Origin: Blastococcus sp. DSM 46786
GTDB taxonomy: Bacteria > Actinomycetota > Actinomycetes > Mycobacteriales > Geodermatophilaceae
Assembly: GCF_900109665.1 (NCBI RefSeq)
Contig: NZ_FOAO01000014.1
Span: 80,184-144,183 of the forward strand
DNA: 64,000 nucleotides
Reading direction: 5' to 3'
Shown here: positions 56,369 through 64,000 of the stretch, in pieces
Numbering within the stretch: position 1 is the first letter of the stretch
Layout of the letters: every line of letters starts with the position of its first letter
Notes under the pieces: generated by a model
What the model was told of the DNA's origin: nothing
The model's input: only the letters and a program-made list of their open reading frames with translations
Database searches by the model: none
Program-made: the position numbers and the translations under genes

Positions 56369-57223
56369 TCACCGGCGGCGCCGGTAGGAGGTCACGTCGA
56401 CCGAGATCGTGACCGGCACGGCGGCCGGCAACCGCGCCAGCGAGGCCGCCAGCGCGGCCGGCGTCAGGTGCCGGGCGTGCGGCCCCATGCCCACCAGCGT
56501 CGCCACCGCCGCGTGGTGCAGCAGCAGGGTCCGGCGGTGCCGCTCGGCCCCCTCGCGCGCCAGGTGCGGCTCCAGGGCAGCGCTGAGCCGTTCGGCCTTC
56601 GCGGGGTCGACGCGCAGTAGCCCGAGCGGCCCGACGAGCTCGGTGAGGTGGTCCCGTCCGGGCGTCACGACGACCAGCCGACCTTCCGGGCGCAGCACCC
56701 GGGCGATCTCGGGGCCGTTGCGCGGTGCGAAGACGACCAGCGCCCGGTCCACGACGGCGTCGCGGACCGGCAGGCGGGCCCAGGTGTCCCCGACGACCGC
56801 CACCGCCCGCGGGTGCGCCCTCGCCGCCCGGCGGGCCGCGTAGCGCGAGGCGTCGAGCACCACGCCGGTCGCCCCCGGGAGCGCATCGAGGAGGCGGGCC
56901 AGGTGGTGCCCGGTCCCGCCGCCGAGGTCGAGCAGCGTGTGGGGATCCCCGGGCGTGACCGCCGACGCGAGCGCCGTCGTCACGCCGTCGTAGTGGCCGG
57001 CGGAGAGGAACGCCACGCGGTCGGCGACCATCTCGGCCGAGTCACCGGTGGGCGGGCGGCGCCCCGGGGGCAGCAGGGTCAGGTGCCCCTGCCGCGCCCG
57101 ATCGACGGCGTGCCCGGTGGCGCAGCGGAGCCCGGAGCCGTCCCGCTCCGCGGTGAACGGCGCCGCGCACACCGGGCAGGCGAGCAGCGCGACCGCGCGC
57201 GGGTCCAGCGGCGCGGCGCTCAC
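56369..57223 (-). CDS. RlmA-like rRNA methyltransferase
   Basis: A 284-residue SAM-dependent methyltransferase. The N-terminal zinc-finger-like region (CPVC...C...H) and [20 protein letters not shown] match the RlmA/TlrB family that methylates a guanine N1 in 23S r[19 protein letters not shown] binds SAM. GTG 57223 overlaps the phosphodiesterase stop by 4 bases. Some relatives confer macrolide resistance. Confidence 0.87.
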   Translation of the reverse strand: MSAAPLDPRAVALLACPVCAAPFTAERDGSGLRCATGHAVDRARQGHLTLLPPGRRPPTGDSAEMVADRVAFLSAGHYDGVTTALASAVTPGDPHTLLDLGGGTGHHLARLLDALPGATGVVLDASRYAARRAARAHPRAVAVVGDTWARLPVRDAVVDRALVVFAPRNGPEIARVLRPEGRLVVVTPGRDHLTELVGPLGLLRVDPAKAERLSAALEPHLAREGAERHRRTLLLHHAAVATLVGMGPHARHLTPAALAASLARLPAAVPVTISVDVTSYRRRR

Positions 57224-57729
57224 CGCCGCGGGGGCACCGGGTGGAAGGTCACGTCCCGGAGTCGGCCGGCGTCGGCCACCGCGGTGACGAACGTCCCGTG
57301 GGGCTGGCGGCGGCGGTCCGTCGGCGACCCCGGGTTGACCAGCCGCAGGCCGGAGGGGGCCGTGCTGTCCCAGGGGATGTGGCTGTGCCCGAACACCAGG
57401 ACGTCGGCATCGGGGAACCGGGCCGCGCACCGGACCTCCCGCCCCGTCGCCTGCCCCGTCTCGTGGACGACGACGAACTGGACGCCGTCGAGCTCGATCC
57501 ACGCCTCCTCCGGCAGACGCTCCCGCAGCACCCCGTGGTCGTTGTTGCCGACCACCCCGACCAGCAGCCGGGAGCGCTGTTCCAGCTCGTCCAGGAGCGC
57601 CACGTCCACCCAGTCGCCGGCGTGCACCACCACGTCGGCCGAGTCGATCGCCGCCCACAGCGCATGAGGTAGCTCACGCGCGCGCTTGGGGACGTGCGTA
57701 TCTGCGGTGAACACCAGCGAAACAGGCAC
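57220..57729 (-). CDS. Metallophosphoesterase, YfcE/MJ0936-like
   Basis: A 169-residue protein. TADTHVPK, VVHAGDWVD, VVGNNDHG and FGHSHIP form the metal-binding set of small metallophosphodiesterases. GTG 57729 is the first usable start near the first motif. It is coupled to the methyltransferase and divergent from the DHA2 transporter. Confidence 0.88.
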   Translation of the reverse strand: MPVSLVFTADTHVPKRARELPHALWAAIDSADVVVHAGDWVDVALLDELEQRSRLLVGVVGNNDHGVLRERLPEEAWIELDGVQFVVVHETGQATGREVRCAARFPDADVLVFGHSHIPWDSTAPSGLRLVNPGSPTDRRRQPHGTFVTAVADAGRLRDVTFHPVPPRR

Positions 57730-57805
57730 GACGACATGGTTGCAGGCCGCTACGTTCTCTCCCGGCCGGCGATCCGGCCCGTTCCGCACGACCCGAGGAC
57801 TTCCC

Positions 57806-59401
57806 GTGACCGAACCCCTCCCCTCCCCTGCTGCGACCGGCGCGACGAGCTCCGCAGACGAGCCCTACGAGAAGCGCTGGCTGGCCCTGGGCGTCATCGC
57901 CATGACCGTGCTGCTGGTCATCCTCGACGCCACCATCGTCAACATCGCCCTCCCGGCGGTCACCGCCGACCTCGGCATCAGCGCCGCCAGCCAGCAGTGG
58001 ATCGTCACCGCCTACACCCTCACCTTCGGCGGGTTCCTCCTGCTCGGCGGCCGGATCGCCGACTTCTGGGGCCGCAAGCGCACCTACCTGGTGGGCGCGG
58101 CCGGCTTCGCCGTCGCATCCGCGCTCGGCGGCATCGCGCAGAACGAGGCGATGCTGTTCGGCGCCCGCGCTCTCCAGGGCGTGTTCGGCGCCCTGCTGGC
58201 CCCGGCGTCGCTGGCGCTGCTGACCGTCCTGTTCACCGACCCCAAGGAGCGGGCCAAGGCCTTCGGCGTCTACGGCGCCATCGCCGGCGGCGGCTCGGCC
58301 GTGGGGCTCCTGCTGGGCGGCGTCCTCACGGAGTACGCCGACTGGCGCTGGTGCTTCTGGGTGAACCTGCCGGTCGCGGTGCTCGCGATCGTCCTGGCGA
58401 TCCCGATCGTCCCGGAGAGCAAGGCGCCCGGTGACACCAGCTACGACATCCCCGGTGCGGTGCTGGTCACCCTCGGGCTCGGCGCCATCGTCTACGGCTT
58501 CACCCGCGTCGCCGAGGCGTCGCAGACCTTCGCCGCCGAGGCCGCCGCGGCGAACGCCGAGGCGGCGGCACAGGGGGCGCCGGCGCTGGTGACGCCCGCC
58601 AGCGGCTGGACCGACGGGCCCGCCTGGCTGTTCATCGTCGGCGGTCTGGTGCTGGTGGCGCTGTTCGTGCTGCTGGAGCTGCGCACCCGCAACCCCCTGC
58701 TGCCGATGCGCATCGTGCTGGACCGCAACCGCGGCGGTGCCTACCTGACCTCCACCCTGGTGGGCGCCGGGCTCATCGGGGCGTTCTTCTTCCTGAGCCT
58801 GTACTTCCAGCAGGTGCTCGGCTACGAGCCGGTGGTGGCCGGGCTGGCCTCGCTGCCGACCACCCTCGGTGTCTTCATCTCGGCCGGCGCCTCCAGCGCG
58901 CTGCTCCCGCGGGTCGGGCCGAAGCCGCTCATGGTCCTCGGTGGGTTCCTGGCCGCCGCCGGCCTGTTCACGCTGTCGTTCGTGGGGCTGGACACCGGGT
59001 TCTGGGCGCTGCCCTTCCCCGGTCAGCTGCTGCTCGGTCTCGGCCTCGGCTTCACCTTCGTGCCGCTGTCGAACCTCGCGCTCGTCGGCGCCGGGCAGCA
59101 CGACGCCGGTGCGGCCAGCGCGATGCTGAACGCCACGCAGCAGGTGGGCGCCTCGATCGGCACCGCCGTCCTGGCCTCGCTGTCGGTGGCCGCGATCAGC
59201 GCCTACACCGCCGACGCGCTCACGTCCGGGGCGGACCCCCAGGACCCGGCCGTCGGTCTGGCCGCGCAGGTCGAGGGCTACACCACGGCGTTCACCTGGG
59301 CCGCCGCCCTGCTGGTGCTGGGCGCGCTCGTCACCCTGGTGCTCATCAAGGCGACGAAGGAGGACCTGCCGGCCGAGAGCACGATGGTGCACGCGGGATG
59401 A
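57806..59401 (+). CDS. DHA2-family MFS drug exporter
   Basis: A 531-residue transporter with about fourteen membrane segments. LDATIVNIALPAVTADLG and WIVTAYTLTFGGFLLLGGRIADFWGRKR are typical of the EmrB/QacA group. A soluble Ala-rich loop (AAEAAAANAEAAAQ) sits between segments 7 and 8. GTG 57806 follows a CGAGGA sequence. The substrate is not known. It ends at a hairpin shared with the convergent gene. Confidence 0.92.
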   Translation: MTEPLPSPAATGATSSADEPYEKRWLALGVIAMTVLLVILDATIVNIALPAVTADLGISAASQQWIVTAYTLTFGGFLLLGGRIADFWGRKRTYLVGAAGFAVASALGGIAQNEAMLFGARALQGVFGALLAPASLALLTVLFTDPKERAKAFGVYGAIAGGGSAVGLLLGGVLTEYADWRWCFWVNLPVAVLAIVLAIPIVPESKAPGDTSYDIPGAVLVTLGLGAIVYGFTRVAEASQTFAAEAAAANAEAAAQGAPALVTPASGWTDGPAWLFIVGGLVLVALFVLLELRTRNPLLPMRIVLDRNRGGAYLTSTLVGAGLIGAFFFLSLYFQQVLGYEPVVAGLASLPTTLGVFISAGASSALLPRVGPKPLMVLGGFLAAAGLFTLSFVGLDTGFWALPFPGQLLLGLGLGFTFVPLSNLALVGAGQHDAGAASAMLNATQQVGASIGTAVLASLSVAAISAYTADALTSGADPQDPAVGLAAQVEGYTTAFTWAAALLVLGALVTLVLIKATKEDLPAESTMVHAG

Positions 59402-59408
59402 CTCGATC

Positions 59409-59450
59409 GTGGACCCGGCGCGGGGGCCGGAGGCCTTCCGCCGGGCCCAC
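59409..59450. terminator. Hairpin between convergent DHA2 and oxidase-assembly genes
   Basis: GTGGACCCGGCG (59409-59420) pairs with CGCCGGGCCCAC (59439-59450) with one mismatch, and an inner GGCC/GGCC pair extends it. It lies between the two stop codons. Confidence 0.6.
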
Positions 59451-59459
59451 GTCAGCGGC

Positions 59460-60461
59460 TCAGCGGAGGTCGGGCACGTTGCCTGGTTGCGGTGTCGTCC
59501 GGGAGGACGACGATGCCAGCGCCCGCAGCCGGGCGTTGTACGCCGTGAGCTCCGCGTCGCCGTCGCGGTCGGCCGCCCGGTCGAGGGTGCGGGCCCGCCG
59601 CTCGTCCGAGCGGGCCCAGGAGAAGAAGACGACCGACAGCACCAGGACGGTGGGCAGCTCGCCGAAGGCCCACACGATGCCCCCGGCCACGGCCTGGTCG
59701 GCGAGCGGGTCGACGCCCCACCCGGCCGGCGGCTCGGCGAAGGAGTCGACCACCAGCGACCCGGCCATCATGATCGCGACGCCGAAGAAGGCGTGGAACG
59801 GCACGGGCAGGAACAGTTCGAGCATCCGCCCCGGGTGGCTGAGCGTCCGCGGCCACGGGTCCTGGGCGACGATGGGGCCGAAGAACAGCAGCCCGGTGAC
59901 GACGAAGTGGGCCAGCATGAACTGGTGCCCCACGGGATTCGACATGAGTGCGTCGAACAGCGGCGTGAAGTAGACGCCGTACAGGCTCGCGAGGAAGAGC
60001 GGGACCGTGAACAGCGGGTGGGCCACGACGTAGGCGAACCGGCTGTGCAGCGCCTCGAGCAGCAGCGCCCGCGGGGCACCGGCCGGGCCACGACCGCGCG
60101 GCAAGGTGCGCAGCGCCAGCGTCACCGGCGCGGCGAGCAGCAGGAGCAGCGGCGTGATCAGCGAGAGCACCATGTGCTGGGTCATGTGGACGCTGAAGAG
60201 CACCATGCTGTACCCGTTGAACCAGGTGCCGGTCGCGGCGAAGAGCGACGCGGTGCCCCCGGTCCAGGCGAGCGTGCGCCACCACGGCCAGCTCACACCG
60301 GTGCGCCGCAGGTGCACGACGGCGGCCAGGTAGAGGACCAGGCCGACGACGCTGAGGCCGGCGAGCACCGACCAGGCGTCCAGGTGCGGGAGGAACATCC
60401 GCCCCCAGGTCGGCGGCTCGCCCGGGACCCACATCCCCGAGTGGTGCCCGTGCTCCACCAC
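59460..60461 (-). CDS. Cytochrome c oxidase assembly protein, CtaG-like
   Basis: A 333-residue membrane protein with about seven segments. MVLFSVHMTQHMVLSLITPLLLLL and FMLAHFVVTGLLFFGP, with conserved His, match the CtaG family linked to copper delivery or caa3 oxidase assembly. GTG 60461 has GGAGGAGAT upstream. The C-terminal 50 residues are basic and soluble. ctaD lies 3 kb away. Confidence 0.88.
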   Translation of the reverse strand: MVEHGHHSGMWVPGEPPTWGRMFLPHLDAWSVLAGLSVVGLVLYLAAVVHLRRTGVSWPWWRTLAWTGGTASLFAATGTWFNGYSMVLFSVHMTQHMVLSLITPLLLLLAAPVTLALRTLPRGRGPAGAPRALLLEALHSRFAYVVAHPLFTVPLFLASLYGVYFTPLFDALMSNPVGHQFMLAHFVVTGLLFFGPIVAQDPWPRTLSHPGRMLELFLPVPFHAFFGVAIMMAGSLVVDSFAEPPAGWGVDPLADQAVAGGIVWAFGELPTVLVLSVVFFSWARSDERRARTLDRAADRDGDAELTAYNARLRALASSSSRTTPQPGNVPDLR

Positions 60462-60550
60462 GATCTCCTCCTGCCGGCCGGTCCTGCGACCCCACTGTCC
60501 CACCGCGCTGCCCCACCCGAACGGGAGGCGCCGGCGATCTCCCCCACGTG

Positions 60551-60595
60551 CGACGACGCCCTCCGCCGGAACTGCTCCGGCGGAGGGCGTCGTCG
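60551..60595 (-). terminator. Strong hairpin terminator after M23 peptidase
   Basis: Twenty bases (60551-60570) are perfectly complementary to 60576-60595 with a 5-base loop. It lies 15 bases beyond the peptidase stop and 90 bases before the assembly gene start, so it separates the two same-strand genes. Confidence 0.8.
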
Positions 60596-60609
60596 TGGGC
60601 CGTGCGGTG

Positions 60610-61971
60610 TCAGATCTGGACGCCGCGCTCCCGCAACCAGGGCAGCGGGTCGACCCGCTCCCCGTCGATGCCGCCGACGTGCACCTCGAAGTGCAGGTGC
60701 GGGCCGGTGGACTGGCCGCGGTTGCCGAGCAGCGCGATGGTGTCGCCGGCGCGCACCACCTGGCCGGGCGTCACGAGGATCTCGTCCATGTGGCCGTAGA
60801 CGGTGACGTCCCCGTTGCCGTGCTGGATGTACACGGCCAGCCCGTAGCCGCTGGCGGGGCCGGCCTCGAGCACGACGCCGTCCATCACGGCGTACTCCGG
60901 CGTGCGCATGGGCGCGGCCAGGTCGATGCCCGCGTGCAGCGTGCCCCAGCGCGCGCCGAAGCCGCTGGTGAGCCGCCCGCCCTCGACGGGGAGCACCGCC
61001 TTGGGACGCGCGGCCTCGGCCGCGGCGCGGTCGGCCTCCTCCTGGGCGATCCGGTCGGCCTCCGCCTGGGCGTCCGCGGCGGCGGTGCGATCGGCATCGC
61101 GGGCGTTGCGGCTGGCGACCATCTCGCGCAGCCGCGAGGTGTCGTCCTCGTCGACCTGCGGCGCCGCGGTGGAGGCGTCGATGCCGAGCTGTTCGGCGAC
61201 GCTGACCGAGTGGCCGGCCGTCTCGGTCGCCACCTCCGTCGCACCGCTGACCGACGCCCCGCTGATGCTGAGCGCGCCGACCAGGGCCGCGGCCAGGTAG
61301 AGCGCGGAACGCCGGCGACCGGCCGACGGGCGGCGGTCCAGCCAGCCGCGACGGCCCGCCGCGACGGCGGCGACGACCTGCGCCGGCTCCACCTCGGGTG
61401 CGACCGCGGCGTCGAGGACGACGACGACCGGCTCGACGGGCGCCGCCGGCGAGGGCTCCTCCTCGACGTCCTTGACGACGACGACGGCCGCGGGCGGGAG
61501 GGCCTGTGCCTCGGCGAGCGCGGCGACGTCGGTGACCGGCGCCAGTGCGGCGAGGTCGACGGTGGACCGCTTGTAGGGCGTCGGCCGGCGCCGCACGGGC
61601 ACCTCGGCGGCGGCCGCGGCGGCGACCTTGGCGGCGATGACCTGCAGGACCGCGGCCCGGGCCGAGGTGAGCGGGGTCGACCCCGCGGACGGTGTGGCGC
61701 CCTTCGCGGTCGCGCCGGCGGCCCTGGCGGTCGCCGTGGGCGCGGTGACCGCCTTGGCGCCGGCGGCCCGGCTGCGCGTGCGGGTGGTGGGAGCGGTCGT
61801 CCGACGGGCCCCCGCCCCGCGCGCCTTCCCCTGGCGCTGCGGCGGAACCGTGGACCCGGCCTTCTCCTCGATCGTCCCGCTGGTGGCGCGGGCCGGGGCG
61901 GACGTGGCGTCGACCGTGCCGGTCGGTGCCGCACCCCCCTCGGGGAGGCGGTCGTGGTGGAGCGAACTCAT
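60610..61971 (-). CDS. Membrane-anchored M23 peptidase (LytM domain)
   Basis: A 453-residue protein. The first 220 residues are Ala/Thr/Pro-rich and probably disordered in the cytoplasm. One membrane segment follows (SALYLAAALVGALSISGA, about 222-243), then a coiled Glu/Ala stretch and a C-terminal M23 domain with His346 and Asp350 in HAGIDLA and HLH (425-427), so the zinc site is intact. It probably cuts or helps regulate peptidoglycan during growth. ATG 61971. Confidence 0.9.
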   Translation of the reverse strand: MSSLHHDRLPEGGAAPTGTVDATSAPARATSGTIEEKAGSTVPPQRQGKARGAGARRTTAPTTRTRSRAAGAKAVTAPTATARAAGATAKGATPSAGSTPLTSARAAVLQVIAAKVAAAAAAEVPVRRRPTPYKRSTVDLAALAPVTDVAALAEAQALPPAAVVVVKDVEEEPSPAAPVEPVVVVLDAAVAPEVEPAQVVAAVAAGRRGWLDRRPSAGRRRSALYLAAALVGALSISGASVSGATEVATETAGHSVSVAEQLGIDASTAAPQVDEDDTSRLREMVASRNARDADRTAAADAQAEADRIAQEEADRAAAEAARPKAVLPVEGGRLTSGFGARWGTLHAGIDLAAPMRTPEYAVMDGVVLEAGPASGYGLAVYIQHGNGDVTVYGHMDEILVTPGQVVRAGDTIALLGNRGQSTGPHLHFEVHVGGIDGERVDPLPWLRERGVQI

Positions 61972-62248
61972 GCACCTGACTTCCGTCGGCGGACATTGCA
62001 GAGCGGCTCCCGGGGAGAGGAGCGAGGCCCATGTAAACACGGCGTGATGGATTCGTGATCTGCCCGACGGGGTAATGACCTGCAGTTATGTGAACTGGAC
62101 CACTGCAACGCGCGCCGATCGCTCACCAGTGAGTGAGTGTCGGTTAGCGCAGAGTAAGGGACGCGCCGTAGATGGTTGAGAGTCGCGCGATCCGGCTCAC
62201 GTCGGGGCAGAAGACCCTTTTCCGAAGCCCGATCGAGGGAGAAGTCGT
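61972..62248. other. Divergent intergenic region
   Basis: About 277 bases between the divergent M23 peptidase and alcohol dehydrogenase genes. It is clearly less G/C-rich than the rest and holds CTCACCAGTGAG (within 62118-62135), a short palindrome with 5-base arms. Both promoters must lie here. GAGGGAGAAG precedes the dehydrogenase start. I see no convincing riboswitch. Confidence 0.4.
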
Positions 62249-63430
62249 ATGCGCGCAGTGACCTGGCACGGTCGTGGAGACGTCCGGGTGGACACCGTCC
62301 CGGACCCCGCGATCCAGGAGCAGACCGACGTCATCGTCGAGATCACCTCCAGCGGCATCTGCGGGTCGGACCTCCACCTCATCGAGGTGATGGCCCCCTT
62401 CATGTCGGTCGGTGACGTGATGGGCCACGAGCCCATGGGGATCGTCCGCGAGGTCGGGCGGGACGTGACCGCCGTGAAGCCCGGCGACCGCGTCGTCGTG
62501 CCGTTCAACATCTCCTGCGGCACCTGCTGGATGTGTGCCGAGGGGCTGCAGTCCCAGTGCGAGACGACGCAGAACCGCGAGCAGGGCATGGGCGCCTCAC
62601 TGTTCGGCTACACGAAGCTCTACGGGCAGGTTCCCGGCGGTCAGGCCGAGTACCTGCGGGTGCCCTTCGGCAACACGCTGCCGATCAAGGTGCCCGACGC
62701 CCCGTCGGACGACCGCTTCGTCTACCTCTCCGACGTGGTCCCCACCGCCTGGCAGGCCGTCCAGTACGCCGCCATCCCCCAGGGCGGCAGCGTCCTGGTC
62801 CTCGGCCTGGGCCCGATCGGCGACATGGCGACCCGCATCGCCAAGCACCTGGGCGCCGGGCAGGTCATCGCCTCCGACGTCGTACCGGAGCGCCTGGCCC
62901 GGGCCCGGCGCAACGGCATCACCGTCATCGACTCGACCGACCAGGCCGAAGTGGTCGCCCGGGTGCGCGACCTCACCGACGGCCGCGGCCCCGATGCGGT
63001 GATCGACGCCGTCGGCATGGAGGCGCACGGCTCGCCGGTGGCGTCCGCACTGCAGAAGGCGACGGCGATCGTCCCCGACGCGATCATGGAGAAGGTCATG
63101 CAGGTCGCCGGCGTCGACCGGCTCGCCGCGCTGAACACGGCCATCGAGGCGGTCCGCCGGGGCGGCACCATCTCGCTGTCCGGCGTCTACGGCGGCGCGA
63201 CCGACCCGATGCCGCTCATGCGCATGTTCGACAAGCAGATCCAGCTGCGCATGGGTCAGGCCAACGTCTGGCGCTGGGTGCCCGACATCCTCCCGCTGCT
63301 GATCGACGGGGACCCGCTGGGCGTCGACGAGTTCGCCACCCACCGGGTGCCGCTGGAGCAGGCGCCCGAGGCCTACGCCAACTTCCGCGAGAAGAAGGAC
63401 GGCGCGGTCAAGGTGCTCCTCCAGCCCTGA
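62249..63430 (+). CDS. Zinc-dependent alcohol dehydrogenase, formaldehyde dehydrogenase-like
   Basis: A 393-residue medium-chain dehydrogenase. The catalytic zinc ligands are in SGICGSDLH and GHEPMG; four structural-zinc Cys lie in CGTCWMCAEGLQSQC. VLVLGLGPIGDMATRIAKHLGA binds NAD. The long insert and overall pattern resemble glutathione-independent formaldehyde dehydrogenase (FdhA-like). The real substrate is uncertain. ATG 62249 has a strong ribosome-binding sequence. Confidence 0.92.
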   Translation: MRAVTWHGRGDVRVDTVPDPAIQEQTDVIVEITSSGICGSDLHLIEVMAPFMSVGDVMGHEPMGIVREVGRDVTAVKPGDRVVVPFNISCGTCWMCAEGLQSQCETTQNREQGMGASLFGYTKLYGQVPGGQAEYLRVPFGNTLPIKVPDAPSDDRFVYLSDVVPTAWQAVQYAAIPQGGSVLVLGLGPIGDMATRIAKHLGAGQVIASDVVPERLARARRNGITVIDSTDQAEVVARVRDLTDGRGPDAVIDAVGMEAHGSPVASALQKATAIVPDAIMEKVMQVAGVDRLAALNTAIEAVRRGGTISLSGVYGGATDPMPLMRMFDKQIQLRMGQANVWRWVPDILPLLIDGDPLGVDEFATHRVPLEQAPEAYANFREKKDGAVKVLLQP

Positions 63431-63442
63431 CCGGCGCCCGAC

Positions 63443-63486
63443 GACGAGGCCCCGGCCACCGCCTCCGCGGTGGCCGGGGCCTCGTC
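63443..63486 (+). terminator. Strong hairpin terminator after alcohol dehydrogenase
   Basis: Twenty bases (63443-63462) are perfectly complementary to 63467-63486 around a 4-base CTCC loop, followed by TTCC. It begins 12 bases after the stop codon. The remaining 200 bases up to the next start show no supported gene. Confidence 0.85.
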
Positions 63487-63704
63487 TTCCGGAGCGCCAC
63501 CCTGGCGACGCACCTTCTCGGCCACCCGGAGAGCACGAACGGGGACGTGCACCGCGGGGAGGTCGGGTGGTCCGCGAGCACCCGCGGCCGCTCCCCGATG
63601 CGTCCGGGCCCCGTACCCGGCGTGCTCGATGCCGACGTGGCCCGTGCACTCGTCCAACGCCCGTCGTGCCGGAAACTGTCGTACCCCCTGCCTAGCCTGC
63701 GGTC

Positions 63705-64000
63705 ATGTCGGTGGTCGGGTTCGCGGTCGGGGTGACGGTGTCCCCGGTCGACCCGTTCCCCGCGCCGTGGGAGCTGGCCGACCCGGATCCGCAGCGGTGG
63801 GACGAGCCGTTGTCCGCGTGGCTGCCGGCCCGGCGCGGCGCGGTGGAGGCCGCCGACCTGCTCGGCCAGATCGTGGTCGCCGAGGCCAAGCTGGCCGCGT
63901 TGCGGGTGGAGCTGGTGATGGACCTCGCGGCCGCCCGGCCGGCGCCTTCCGATCCGCCACCTGGGGGTGAGCGGGCCGGGGACCGCGGCCCGGCCGGGGC
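63705..64000 (+). CDS. DUF222 (13E12-type) protein, N-terminal part
   Basis: A frame open from ATG 63705 to the window end (MSVVGFAVGVTVSPVDPFPA). LLGQIVVAEAKLAALRVELVMDLAAARPA is the conserved early helix of DUF222 proteins, which usually carry a C-terminal HNH nuclease domain and occur in many copies in actinobacterial genomes. The HNH part is outside the window. Confidence 0.8.
   Translation, partial: MSVVGFAVGVTVSPVDPFPAPWELADPDPQRWDEPLSAWLPARRGAVEAADLLGQIVVAEAKLAALRVELVMDLAAARPAPSDPPPGGERAGDRGPAG

Noticed and set aside
53194..56412. 1072-codon plus-strand frame opposite serB and ctaD
   Set aside because: It covers two well-recognised minus-strand genes and is compositionally an antisense shadow.
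61972..62248. Possible c-di-AMP (ydaO) riboswitch before the M23 peptidase
   Set aside because: Such switches often precede cell-wall hydrolase genes in actinobacteria, but the conserved cores are not visible by eye on the minus strand here.

Overview
The window is GC-rich (roughly three quarters G+C) with dense, tightly packed genes, many GTG starts and strong G/C preference at third codon positions. Gene content points to a high-GC actinobacterium: a mec-cysO-cysM cysteine pathway, a serB-ctaD pair, a clpS-DUF2017-mec-cysO-cysM-murI-MBL-rph-rdgB order like that of mycobacteria, and the start of a DUF222 (13E12-type) gene. The family Geodermatophilaceae is my best guess, but that is inference.

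Layout. 0-4.2 kb: end of a fatty acyl-CoA synthetase, a small Cys-containing protein, a beta-propeller gene followed by a MoaD-like sulfur carrier with an apparent frameshift at a G8 tract, a membrane coiled-coil protein and a lipoprotein L,D-transpeptidase. 4.4-11.1 kb: tRNA-Lys(CTT), an MFS exporter and a five-gene branched-chain amino-acid-type ABC operon on the minus strand (livF-livG-livH-livM-binding protein) behind a long leader with a CRP/GlxR-like palindrome. 11.4-18.2 kb: an atypical ATP-grasp protein divergent from a flavin monooxygenase, an ABC-2 exporter pair, an MFS gene and a DUF488 gene. 18.1-25 kb: proline catabolism (P5C dehydrogenase, proline dehydrogenase), a divergent PucR-type regulator with a 20-bp palindrome between them, then, coupled by overlapping start/stop codons, a heme oxygenase and a bacteriophytochrome whose output is a PP2C phosphatase. 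25-38 kb: mixed metabolic genes (SDR, polysaccharide deacetylase, IPP isomerase, hydrolase, MFS, epimerase, AAA ATPase, thioesterase/acyl-CoA dehydrogenase, aldo-keto reductase, phosphatase, c-di-GMP phosphodiesterase, TetR). 38.9 kb: tRNA-Leu(TAG). 39-54 kb: the mycobacteria-like conserved block, interrupted by a group containing a LigD-type polymerase domain, a QsdR-like TetR, a reductase, DUF4262, Bcp and YjbQ genes. 54-64 kb: serB, ctaD, an RlmA-like methyltransferase, a phosphodiesterase, a DHA2 exporter, a CtaG-like oxidase assembly protein, an M23 peptidase, a zinc alcohol/formaldehyde dehydrogenase and the truncated DUF222 gene.

The most unusual signals are non-coding. Three copies of a hairpin begin within about five bases of a stop codon (after cysM, mec and ctaD). 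They share a ten-base apical loop, while their stems differ by pair-preserving changes. A second family of two long inverted repeats built on GGCATAGGAAGCT also sits at 3' gene ends. I found no CRISPR array, insertion sequence, integrase or prophage.
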